Assembly (NCBI GenBank): GCA_017882055.1
Contig: JADGQE010000031.1
Coordinates: 1 to 15,221, forward strand
DNA length: 15,221 nucleotides
Direction of reading: 5' to 3'
Origin: Thermoflexales bacterium
Lineage (GTDB): Bacteria; Chloroflexota; Anaerolineae; Fen-1058
Position numbers and translations under genes: made by a program. Of this stretch, positions 1 through 5,846 are shown one piece after another. Under the pieces are notes generated by a model that did not search any database, was not told where the DNA came from, and saw only the letters and a list, made by a program, of their open reading frames with translations. Numbering within the stretch: position 1 is the stretch's first letter; every line of letters begins with the position of its first letter.

Positions 1-285
1 GGACGTGGGCTTGAGATCGCGATTCGCCGGTGTCGTCAGCCCGATGCGTTTGCCGTCCAGGTCGACGATGATCAGTTGATCGGCCGTCATTAGTCCTTTG
101 CACAGGCCGCTGGGCGTTGCCAGGACGCGCTGATCGTCAAGCCGCGCCGAGATGTTGCCATCGGTCGAGACGATGAGTCCGCGATCGTACAGCAGCTTGC
201 CAACGCGGATGATCTCTTCTCGGAGCAAACGTTCGTTGCGGAAGTTTGAAACCAGAGGTTGAAAGTTGGAGGCAGCGCTATTCAA
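1..285 (-). CDS. Class II aldolase (FucA/AraD/adducin family), partial
   Basis: The N-terminal part of a class II, zinc-dependent sugar-phosphate aldolase; the rest lies beyond the left edge. Minus-strand translation contains REEIIRVGKLLYDRGL, then STDGNISAR and TPSG, the order typical of L-fuculose-phosphate or L-ribulose-phosphate aldolase-type proteins (phosphate-binding GNIS segment). The metal-binding histidines would come later and cannot be seen. Fuculose-type members split a ketose 1-phosphate into DHAP and lactaldehyde, so this could feed an aldehyde to the compartment dehydrogenase; the substrate is not determined here. The frame is open only from position 300. The likely start is TTG at 285, overlapping the end of the upstream BMC-P gene by 8 bases; a second TTG at 228 is possible. 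Neither has a clear ribosome binding site. Confidence 0.82.
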   Translation of the reverse strand, partial: MNSAASNFQPLVSNFRNERLLREEIIRVGKLLYDRGLIVSTDGNISARLDDQRVLATPSGLCKGLMTADQLIIVDLDGKRIGLTTPANRDLKPTS

Positions 286-550
286 TATCGATCCGATCGA
301 TTATCCCGACGATCACGGCCCGCACCGCGCCATGCGGCGCCTGATTCAATACTTGCCGCGCCGAATTGCCTTCGTCGAGCACCAGCACCGTATCGCCGAC
401 ACCGGCCTGCACCGTGTCGACACAGATGTCGTACTTGGGTGTGGGCCGGCCATCGGGCGTGAGCCGTTCGACCAGCAGCAGCTTGTGGCCGCGGAAGGTC
501 TCGTGTTTGATGGTGGCGACGACGGTGCCGAAAACGTGTCCGATGTACAT
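278..550 (-). CDS. BMC-P pentameric shell vertex protein (EutN/CcmL family)
   Basis: A 90-residue protein with the full EutN/CcmL fold signature: N-terminal MYIGHVFGTVVAT, a central LLLVERL strand, the glycine-rich VQAGVGDTVLV turn, a NSARQ segment and the C-terminal AVIVGIIDRIDIE. This family forms pentamers that cap the vertices of icosahedral microcompartments. The length is normal and nothing is missing. The ATG at 550 starts exactly where family homology begins, but no Shine-Dalgarno sequence precedes it; instead there is a 7-base-period repeat (554-581). It overlaps the class II aldolase by 8 bases, suggesting coupled translation. It is separated from the other shell genes by the A+T-richer protease/lipoprotein island. 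Confidence 0.95.
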   Translation of the reverse strand: MYIGHVFGTVVATIKHETFRGHKLLLVERLTPDGRPTPKYDICVDTVQAGVGDTVLVLDEGNSARQVLNQAPHGAVRAVIVGIIDRIDIE

Positions 551-553
551 GAT

Positions 554-581
554 AAGTGATGAGTGATGAGTAATTAGTAAA
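554..581. repeat. Heptamer-period intergenic repeat
   Basis: Four consecutive 7-base units read AAGTGAT, GAGTGAT, GAGTAAT and TAGTAAA on the plus strand, immediately upstream of the BMC-P gene at 278-550. The units are close to those in the gap at 10252-10286. The repeat occupies the place where a ribosome binding site would be expected. Confidence 0.7.
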
Positions 582-672
582 CGATGCGCTCAACGGTTTG
601 GCTCAGCGACAGCGGCGGGGTAGGTAAGACTCGCCCATTATTATCGCACCATTTCAGGCCAGCCTGCCTGGT

Positions 673-1287
673 CTACTGGGTGAACGGGTCTTCAGCGGGC
701 AACGAACTGCCCCAGGTGCTCATGTAATCTGCCAAAGCCATGGGGACAAAGCATTCCCGAATAAAGACGACATCCGGTCCTCGCGCGGCAACGAAGGCCA
801 GCCCTTGATCAGGGTAGATGTAGGTCATGCTCCCTTGGAGGTAGTTGCTGTAGGTGGTATGGATGGGTTCGCCATACTCTTCCTGGATCGTTGACCATTT
901 TAGCAAGTTATTTTCGCCCAGGATAACACTCAGCATGGCGACAGTCTCGTTTTGTAGAGAAATGCTGTTAAACACCCCCCCGACCGGAGAGGGGTAGAAC
1001 AATACTTCCACGCCTGCGCTTTTATCTGTGCCTGCGGGTTCTCCCAGCAAGGCGACCACTTCGTCCCGGGTGGTCACTCCTGGAACGATACCCGCCAGGC
1101 AATCCGCCTGCGCCTCGCCGCCCGGTTGGGTGGAGGTGGGAGTACCCTGACCTGAACCCTTGGTGGGAGTACTCTGATCTGGACTATTGGACTGGGCGCG
1201 TAAGCTACAGGCTAACATGGCCAAACCCAGCATGGCTGCCGCCAAAAAAAAGGACAAATCATGGCTTCTTCTGGATTCCGTTTTCAT
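673..1287 (-). CDS. Putative lipoprotein with a BamE-like motif, function unknown
   Basis: A 204-residue exported protein. Residues 1-27 form a signal peptide: a basic start (KTESRRSH), a hydrophobic stretch (FFLAAAMLGLAMLA), then Cys27 in a lipobox-like MLAC, so it is probably lipid-anchored. A low-complexity Ser/Thr/Pro/Gly/Gln linker follows (about 33-62). The globular part contains GVTTRDEVVALLGEPAG, resembling the BamE/SmpA-type motif seen in many small lipoproteins; that assignment is weak. The longer frame starts at 1365, but ATG 1287 is chosen because GGAGG lies 8 bases upstream and the signal peptide begins there. It overlaps the end of the upstream zincin gene by 29 bases, so the two are probably translationally coupled. 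Function is not recognised. Confidence 0.8.
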   Translation of the reverse strand: MKTESRRSHDLSFFLAAAMLGLAMLACSLRAQSNSPDQSTPTKGSGQGTPTSTQPGGEAQADCLAGIVPGVTTRDEVVALLGEPAGTDKSAGVEVLFYPSPVGGVFNSISLQNETVAMLSVILGENNLLKWSTIQEEYGEPIHTTYSNYLQGSMTYIYPDQGLAFVAARGPDVVFIRECFVPMALADYMSTWGSSLPAEDPFTQ

Positions 1288-2500
1288 ATTCAATGCCTCC
1301 AAACATTTGATCCTTGATAAAGTTATAGCGCTGCATGGAACTGGTCTGCAGTCGCCGAGGGTCATAAACGTACATCTTCACCGACTCCGACATATCTTCC
1401 CCCGGCTTGGTCCTACCATAATTGGTCGGTGGCCAGTTACCTGGAGCGCCATATAGGTACCATCCAACAACTGGATACCACCCCCATCCATTTTCCTCCC
1501 ACCCACCGTTCCTCACGGCTTCGAGGGTTGTGTCAGGGCGGGTGGCATCCTTATAGTTTACGGATAGAGGGGACTTATTGGAATCTATGTAGATAGAATT
1601 TCCATCTTTATAAGTTTGATAGGCATGCGTAATTTCATGAAGTATTGTGGATTTGAATTGTTTGTCAGGGTCATTGGGGAAATCGGGTAAGGCGGTAGCA
1701 GCAGAATCAAAGATCCGAATGGTAGTTAAAGATCCGGTGCATTTGGGGTCCGTTTTTTCCTCACAGCGAAAATACGCACCGCATGTCCCAGGTTTGGGAT
1801 TGCCATCTGCGTCAATAGATACCTTGTTTCTCACGATCCTGGTGAGGGCGATATGATTCAAAAATCCGGGCGGAAGTTCTTTCAGAACATCGTTCAACAG
1901 ACTGAGTTCATGATCGCTCCAGGCTGTCTGGTCATACTCATCCCCGCCAAAACTATCTTCCACGCGGATGCCGTATTTCGTGAAAATGTATTTCGAGGTG
2001 ATCTGAACCGGGAGCGCGGCTTGAAATTCATCTGGTGAATAAGTAACCTGCCAGCTGAGGCTTTCTCCAGAATCCATTATTATGGTTCCATTGCCGGAGC
2101 CATTGGCGTGAAAATTGCCGCTCCATGTGCCGGTGAATGTCGTGGTCAAGGGATTGCAAGGTTCTCCTTCAATAATCATTTCATAAATTAAGGTTCCCGA
2201 CGCAGCGGCTCCATCTCCCCCGGCAAATGTGCCTTTCATGGTTATAGTTTGCGAACCATTACAAACGCCTTTCCCATTAACCTCTACCATAGGTCCATGA
2301 TAAATCTCACTTCCCGATACTTGCCCGCCGGCTGGAGCGAAAGTAATAGTCAGAGGCATTTTGCTATCACCGCCAATTGTTCCGATACCCGTAATGGTCT
2401 GCGGTTGTTGCTGGGCGCGGGCAGGCAGCGTGGGCGGGAATAGCAGTGCGCAGAGGACTGCAATAATGATCCAGCGCGGTAGGTTCTTGATACGGTTCAT
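1259..2500 (-). CDS. Secreted zincin-like putative metallopeptidase
   Basis: A 413-residue exported protein. An N-terminal signal peptide (basic NRIKNLPR, hydrophobic core WIIIAVLCALLF, cleavage near ARAQ) is followed by a Thr/Gly-rich beta-type region (about 35-150). The C-terminal half holds HEITHAYQ (His288, Glu289, His292), the HExxH zinc-binding and catalytic motif, and further on GEDMSESVKMYV, where Glu372 or a neighbouring acid could be the third ligand, as in zincins with an EDxAE-type motif. The family was not identified and the substrate is unknown. ATG 2500 is preferred over GTG 2506 because AGGAG lies 7 bases before the ATG but only 1 base before the GTG. The gene is visibly poorer in G+C than its neighbours, and an extracellular hydrolase has no obvious link to a cytosolic compartment, so it may be an insertion. 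Confidence 0.8.
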   Translation of the reverse strand: MNRIKNLPRWIIIAVLCALLFPPTLPARAQQQPQTITGIGTIGGDSKMPLTITFAPAGGQVSGSEIYHGPMVEVNGKGVCNGSQTITMKGTFAGGDGAAASGTLIYEMIIEGEPCNPLTTTFTGTWSGNFHANGSGNGTIIMDSGESLSWQVTYSPDEFQAALPVQITSKYIFTKYGIRVEDSFGGDEYDQTAWSDHELSLLNDVLKELPPGFLNHIALTRIVRNKVSIDADGNPKPGTCGAYFRCEEKTDPKCTGSLTTIRIFDSAATALPDFPNDPDKQFKSTILHEITHAYQTYKDGNSIYIDSNKSPLSVNYKDATRPDTTLEAVRNGGWEENGWGWYPVVGWYLYGAPGNWPPTNYGRTKPGEDMSESVKMYVYDPRRLQTSSMQRYNFIKDQMFGGIEYENGIQKKP

Positions 2501-2570
2501 ATTCACGCTCCTATCATGACCTGATTATGGCAGCCACCCCGGTAGTGCGCCACCTTTTGCTTATTTGACC

Positions 2571-2614
2571 GGATAATAGCCTATCCGACTGCAGGATAAT
2601 TGCTTATATCCGAC
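2571..2614. promoter_or_regulatory. Tandem palindromic repeats upstream of the zincin gene
   Basis: Two related units, GGATAATAGCCTATCCGAC (2571-2589) and a slightly longer copy (2594-2614), lie in tandem. Each is an inverted repeat with GGATA and TATCC arms, and each ends in CCGAC. They lie about 70-115 bases upstream of the zincin start and could be an operator. No matching promoter was convincing, so the role is inferred from position and symmetry only. Confidence 0.4.
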
Positions 2615-2628
2615 AAAGCCTTTGGCAG

Positions 2629-2721
2629 TCACTCAGCTTGGTGTGACTTTGTGACATCCACCTGATCGACAATCCCCACAATCGCATGATCGACCGGGAC
2701 GAATTTGACGGGCATGACAAG
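2629..2721 (-). pseudogene. Truncated BMC-P (EutN/CcmL) 3' fragment
   Basis: Minus-strand translation ending at the TGA at 2629-2631 reads PVKFVPVDHAIVGIVDQVDV, nearly identical to the C-terminus of the intact BMC-P at 3032-3307 (PVNFVPVDHAIVGIVDEIDA). At the DNA level, 2670-2714 matches 3061-3105 at 41 of 45 positions. Upstream of about 2721 the homology stops: the same frame is non-homologous and the DUF2283 gene begins at once on another frame. No start signal is present. It appears to be the remnant of a tandem duplication of the neighbouring BMC-P gene. Confidence 0.85.
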
Positions 2722-2726
2722 AGGCT

Positions 2727-2975
2727 CTATCGTCTTTCGGATTCGAGAACCTGCAAGGTTTTTGCCTGGACGGATTCCAGCACTGAATCCCGCAAAAAGG
2801 CGGTCGCGTTCAAAATCTCGACACCGATCATCTCGTTCTTGTCATTTAACTCGACTGTGATGTTGGGGCCCAGTTCAATGCTTCTGCTTTCTGGCCCGTC
2901 TGCAATCAAAAAGTGCAAAGCGTCTTCTTGCTCGAAGTATCGAAGGTGAATCTTGTTCGCTGGCTTTATCGACAT
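2727..2975 (-). CDS. DUF2283 family protein
   Basis: A complete 82-residue protein with the DUF2283 pattern: an N-terminal strand IHLRYFEQEDALHFLI, a middle IELGPNITVELNDKNEMIGVEIL, then a short helix. The length is usual for this small family, whose biochemical role is unknown; members are often found near DUF4258 proteins in toxin-antitoxin-like pairs, but no partner is seen here. It sits between an intact BMC-P gene and a truncated BMC-P copy, with its stop codon touching the truncated homology. The ATG at 2975 has no strong ribosome binding site. Whether it serves the compartment or is a passenger of the rearrangement is unclear. Confidence 0.75.
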   Translation of the reverse strand: MSIKPANKIHLRYFEQEDALHFLIADGPESRSIELGPNITVELNDKNEMIGVEILNATAFLRDSVLESVQAKTLQVLESERR

Positions 2976-2996
2976 GAATGACAGTTGGCGAGTGAA

Positions 2997-3041
2997 ATCA
3001 AAATCAACAATCAGAAATCAAAGATCAGAGATCAAAAATTC
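2997..3041. repeat. Heptamer-period repeat (ATCARAR units)
   Basis: ATCA begins at 2997, 3003, 3010, 3017, 3024 and 3031, followed by ATTC at 3038, so the period is 7 bases except for the first step. Units are ATCAACA, ATCAGAA, ATCAAAG, ATCAGAG and ATCAAAA. The repeat supplies the last codons and the stop of the BMC-P gene at 3032 and fills the gap to the DUF2283 gene. Confidence 0.75.
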
Positions 3042-3307
3042 TTTGCATCGATTTCATCCACAATCCCCACAATGGCATGATCGACGGGCACGAAGTTGAC
3101 GGGCAGGGCCAGCGCCGCTTCGCGCGAGGCGACGATGAACACCAGCATGTCCGGCCCGGCCTGCGCGGTGCCATCGGCCGCGACGACGGGTTCGCCTTCC
3201 GGCTGCTGGTGTTTATTCAACGGCTGGACGATCAGAAACTTCACACCTTCCAGGCCGGTATACTTTTGGGTAGCAACGAGCGTGCCGATCACTTTAGCGA
3301 GTTGCAA
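3032..3307 (-). CDS. BMC-P pentameric shell vertex protein (EutN/CcmL family)
   Basis: A 91-residue EutN/CcmL protein. It begins MQLAKVIGTLVATQKYTGLEG, continues with VKFLIVQPL, the turn AQAGPDMLVFIV and the C-terminal NFVPVDHAIVGIVDEID. It predicts a pentameric vertex subunit of the shell. The start is TTG at 3307: no in-frame ATG fits, and family homology starts exactly there; the ribosome binding site is weak. It is one of three intact BMC-P paralogues here and is the parent of the truncated copy at 2629-2721. The last residues overlap the heptamer repeat. It follows the BMC-T gene at 3443 after a 135-base gap holding a strong palindrome. Confidence 0.94.
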   Translation of the reverse strand: MQLAKVIGTLVATQKYTGLEGVKFLIVQPLNKHQQPEGEPVVAADGTAQAGPDMLVFIVASREAALALPVNFVPVDHAIVGIVDEIDAKNF

Positions 3308-3393
3308 GTCTTCTACACCATCAAATTAATCTACCGCTGAGGCGCTGAGCGTGCAGAGAATTGCAAAGAAGAAACTCCGCGTTCTGCCCATGT

Positions 3394-3416
3394 CTGACGC
3401 TCCATTGGAGCGTCAG
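3394..3416. terminator. Perfect 11-bp palindrome between BMC-T and BMC-P
   Basis: CTGACGCTCCA, a single T, then TGGAGCGTCAG: two perfect 11-base arms that could form a stem in either transcript, or a cruciform. Flanking CCCA and TGGG could extend the stem with a bulge. It lies 27 bases past the BMC-T stop on the minus strand. There is no T tract after it, so it is not a standard intrinsic terminator; it may attenuate or protect transcript ends instead. Confidence 0.45.
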
Positions 3417-3442
3417 TGGGCCGCCAGGCGCTGCGGTTGAGT

Positions 3443-4084
3443 TTACTCATCTGTTGGCAGCGGCCACAACAGGCCTACGTTCGATCCGAAGCGCGTGCGA
3501 GCCGTGATGTTGGCCCTCATCTCCGGATGAATTTGTGGAATGACTACTTGATTCGTCAAAGTGCGCGGATCGATGGCGCGCGTGCCGATCTCGATTGCGG
3601 CTTCGACGTCGGCCACCTCACCCGTGAACAGCGTGAGACCCTTGCCGTGCAATCCATCGGCCAGGCGAATTTCCAGCAGCGCCACCTGCGCGCCTTTGAC
3701 GCCCGCATCGGCCGAGAGGATGGCCGCCGGCACGGTCGAAGTTTCTATCACGCCCAGGGCCGCACCGGGCGTCACTTCTCGGCCGCCCCCGATCGCGGCA
3801 ACCACCGCCGGGTGAACTTGCGGCAGGAAGACCGTGTCGATCACGTGCGTGCTGCCCACCTCGCGTCCAGCTTTCAGCGCTTCATCCACATCGGCCACGG
3901 TGCCGCTGATCAAAACAAGATAATGGCCGGGCTGAACCGTCCCGGCCACAATGCGAGCGATGGGCGCTTTCTTGACCATGGCGTCACCGGCTTGCAGGCC
4001 GGTGGCAATGCTCGAAAACTCGATCAACGCCAGGGCCGGTTCATCAAAAGCTAATGGGCTTGCCTGCGACCTGCGTTTCGTCAT
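3443..4084 (-). CDS. BMC-T tandem-domain trimeric shell protein
   Basis: A 213-residue protein with two fused BMC domains. Domain 1 spans about 16-100 (ALALIEFSSIATGLQAGDAMVKKA, pore-side GTVQPGHY, then TVADVDEALKAG). Domain 2 spans about 109-190 (ALGVIETSTVPAAILSADAGVKGA, RLADGLHGKG, then EVADVEAAIEIG). Each ends with a similar segment (LPQVHPAVVAAI and IPQIHPEMRANI). Such proteins form pseudohexameric trimers in shell facets. No cysteine sits at the pore, so an iron-sulfur pore as in PduT is not indicated. It resembles the single-layer tandem type more than the permuted type at 10289. ATG 4084 lies 9 bases after the receiver-ATPase stop and has no clear ribosome binding site, consistent with coupled translation. 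Confidence 0.93.
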   Translation of the reverse strand: MTKRRSQASPLAFDEPALALIEFSSIATGLQAGDAMVKKAPIARIVAGTVQPGHYLVLISGTVADVDEALKAGREVGSTHVIDTVFLPQVHPAVVAAIGGGREVTPGAALGVIETSTVPAAILSADAGVKGAQVALLEIRLADGLHGKGLTLFTGEVADVEAAIEIGTRAIDPRTLTNQVVIPQIHPEMRANITARTRFGSNVGLLWPLPTDE

Positions 4085-4093
4085 CGAAATCGG

Positions 4094-5176
4094 TTAGCTG
4101 ATGAGCTGCTTGATCGCTGCGGCGAAGAGCGAGTCGGGCTGACTGATCATCAATGGCACGCCCTGGCCGATTGCGCCTGATTGAGCTTCGTCGTAAGGCA
4201 GCGAGCCTTTGAAGCCTTGGCCCAGCGCCTTTTCAATCGCCGGCAGGACCAGCCCGGGATTCGGCATGATCTGATTGGCGATCAAGTTGATGCGCTCATC
4301 AGAAATCCTGGCGGCTTTCAAAGCGCGCAGCACGCCGACGGCGGACTGTAGCGAGCCGACTTCGGGTGCGATGATCAGCCAGATGTTATCAGCCGCCAGC
4401 ACCGCGGCGGCGCAGGTTGCGTCCCAGATGCGCGGCGCGTCGACGATCACACGCTCGAAGCGTTCACGCAGCAACTCCAGCAGAGTGGTGACGCGATTGG
4501 GCGCCGGCAGATTCATCGGAACGATCGGCGCGGCCAACACGCTCAAGCCGGACGTGTGCGGCAGCAAAAACTTCGATAACCCATTCGTTGAGGTATCACC
4601 GCTGATCGCCCAATCGATCCACGTGGTCCTGGCGTTCAGGCGTAAATGCAGCGCGGCCTGGCCGGGGCCGGCCTGCAGATCGACCAGGCAGGTGCTGCGG
4701 CCCCTGGCCTGCCAGCCGAGCGCCAGGTTCACGGCGATGGAAGTGACGCCGACTCCGCCGCGCAGCGACAGGACGCTGGTGGTCTGTTTGGCCGGCCCCT
4801 GTGCGCTTTGATGATGCGCCAGCAGTTCGTTGACTTTGGCGAGCAGCTCATTGGGTGCAACCGGCTTGGGTATGTAATCGTCGGCGCGTGCCGCCAGCGC
4901 GGCTTCACGATCGACCGGTTGAGCGCGCGCGGTCAATACGAGGATCGACATGCCGGCGGTGTCCGGGTCCTCGCGCATTTTGCGCACCACCTGGTAGCCG
5001 TTCATGCCCGGCATCATCACGTCGACGATGGCCATGTCCGGTTTCAGTTGTTTGGCTTTGGTCAGGCCATCGGGGCCGTCGCCGGTGGTAATGACTTTGT
5101 GGCCGCCGCGCTGCAGCATGAGCCGCAGCATTTGTTGAAAGTCCAGATCGTCGTCAATTACGAGAATGGTGGCCAT
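4094..5176 (-). CDS. Receiver domain fused to ParA/MinD/CpaE-like ATPase
   Basis: A 360-residue two-domain protein. Residues 1-120 are a complete response-regulator receiver: acidic pocket DDD (8-10), phosphoacceptor Asp52 in VDVMMPG, Thr82 and Lys104 in YIPKPV. Residues 130-360 are a MinD/ParA-superfamily ATPase of the CpaE/TadZ kind: a deviant Walker A RGGVGVTS (139-146) with Arg where ParA has the signature Lys, Walker A' Asp166 in LVDLQAG, and Walker B VIVDAP (Asp246). CpaE proteins act in polar localisation and pilus assembly, but no pilus gene is nearby. Within a shell operon it could position or partition compartments, as McdA does for carboxysomes, under phosphorylation control; this is inference. 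A longer frame starts at 5239, but ATG 5176 is preferred: the receiver begins there and GGAG lies 6 bases upstream. Confidence 0.88.
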   Translation of the reverse strand: MATILVIDDDLDFQQMLRLMLQRGGHKVITTGDGPDGLTKAKQLKPDMAIVDVMMPGMNGYQVVRKMREDPDTAGMSILVLTARAQPVDREAALAARADDYIPKPVAPNELLAKVNELLAHHQSAQGPAKQTTSVLSLRGGVGVTSIAVNLALGWQARGRSTCLVDLQAGPGQAALHLRLNARTTWIDWAISGDTSTNGLSKFLLPHTSGLSVLAAPIVPMNLPAPNRVTTLLELLRERFERVIVDAPRIWDATCAAAVLAADNIWLIIAPEVGSLQSAVGVLRALKAARISDERINLIANQIMPNPGLVLPAIEKALGQGFKGSLPYDEAQSGAIGQGVPLMISQPDSLFAAAIKQLIS

Positions 5177-5195
5177 GGGCACTCCAGGTAAGGCC

Positions 5196-5255
5196 CAATT
5201 CATAATGCAGAATGCAGATCGCCAAAGCCCGGGGTGCATTCTGCATTACGCATTG
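5196..5255. repeat. Inverted heptamer repeat, hairpin
   Basis: TAATGCAGAATGCA (5203-5216) and its exact reverse complement (5235-5248) form a perfect 14-bp stem with an 18-base loop; imperfect pairing extends it to 5196 and 5255. The stem is built of 7-base AATGCAG units. It fills the gap between the 174-residue protein and the receiver-ATPase on the minus strand and could act as an RNA processing or stability element. Confidence 0.75.
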
Positions 5256-5258
5256 AGA

Positions 5259-5783
5259 TCATTGGGTCGATTTGTCGCCGATGCACAGCACTTCAATGGC
5301 TGTCTTGTTGATCAGGATCAACTCACCGCTGAATTGAATGGTTTGATTCATCGATAGCGTTGCCTTGCCGTTGAAGATCGGAATGAATCGCTCCACGCCG
5401 ATCGCCATCAGAGCGCGCAGGTCGATGTTGGTGGGCGCTTCGATCTGGCCGGTGATCTCGAAGCCCGGTACTGTGATGAAGACCGGCCACTGGCGGCGAT
5501 AGGCATACGTGGTCGCGTTTTGCTTGATCGCCATCTCAAGACCCGTGGCGACGACGACGAAGGTCAACCGGTCTTTGCGGACGATCGACAGCGCATAATC
5601 CGCCAGAATCTCGCCCGGATGATCGATGCGCGAGACGTACGCAATATCCAGTTCCAGATAAGACGTATTGGCATCATTGAGCGAATCCGATAGGACCCGG
5701 CCGCGCAGCGCCATCTGGGTGGAAATGCGATGTGAGTCGGCGAAAATATCAGCGGTTAGACGGCGCGATCCAAGTTGGCTCAT
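5259..5783 (-). CDS. Conserved-looking protein of unknown function
   Basis: A 174-residue soluble protein that I do not recognise. It has no signal peptide or membrane segment. The middle alternates strand-like hydrophobic runs (TSYLELDIAYVSRI, RLTFVVVATGLEMAI, WPVFITVPGFEITGQI), and the end reads QFSGELILINKTAIEVLCIGDKS, suggesting a mainly beta domain. The start at ATG 5783 is supported by AGGAGAC 7 bases upstream. It lies between the aldehyde dehydrogenase and the receiver-ATPase, and the heptamer hairpin separates it from the latter. The location suggests a job linked to the ATPase or the compartment, but nothing in the sequence names it. Confidence 0.75.
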   Translation of the reverse strand: MSQLGSRRLTADIFADSHRISTQMALRGRVLSDSLNDANTSYLELDIAYVSRIDHPGEILADYALSIVRKDRLTFVVVATGLEMAIKQNATTYAYRRQWPVFITVPGFEITGQIEAPTNIDLRALMAIGVERFIPIFNGKATLSMNQTIQFSGELILINKTAIEVLCIGDKSTQ

Positions 5784-5846
5784 AGTCTAAGTCTCCTGAT
5801 CGCTTGCCTGTACATCTGTGGCTTGAGAGTGTGGCTGCCTTGCAGT

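Noticed and set aside
594..672. Intrinsic terminator after the lipoprotein gene
   Set aside because: Only a short, imperfect CCAGG-type stem without a T tract was found.
2565..2600. Plus-strand promoter (TTGACC with GATAAT)
   Set aside because: The spacer is about 24 bases and no plus-strand gene follows.
2997..3041. CRISPR-like repeats
   Set aside because: Units are only 7 bases with no unique spacers, and no cas genes are present.
3416..4054. Plus-strand open frame of 212 codons
   Set aside because: It lies opposite the BMC-T gene, has an arginine/histidine-rich shadow composition and no family features, while the minus strand encodes a clear two-domain shell protein.
5177..5239. N-terminal extension of the receiver-ATPase
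   Set aside because: It would translate the heptamer hairpin; the receiver domain and a ribosome binding site both point to the ATG at 5176.
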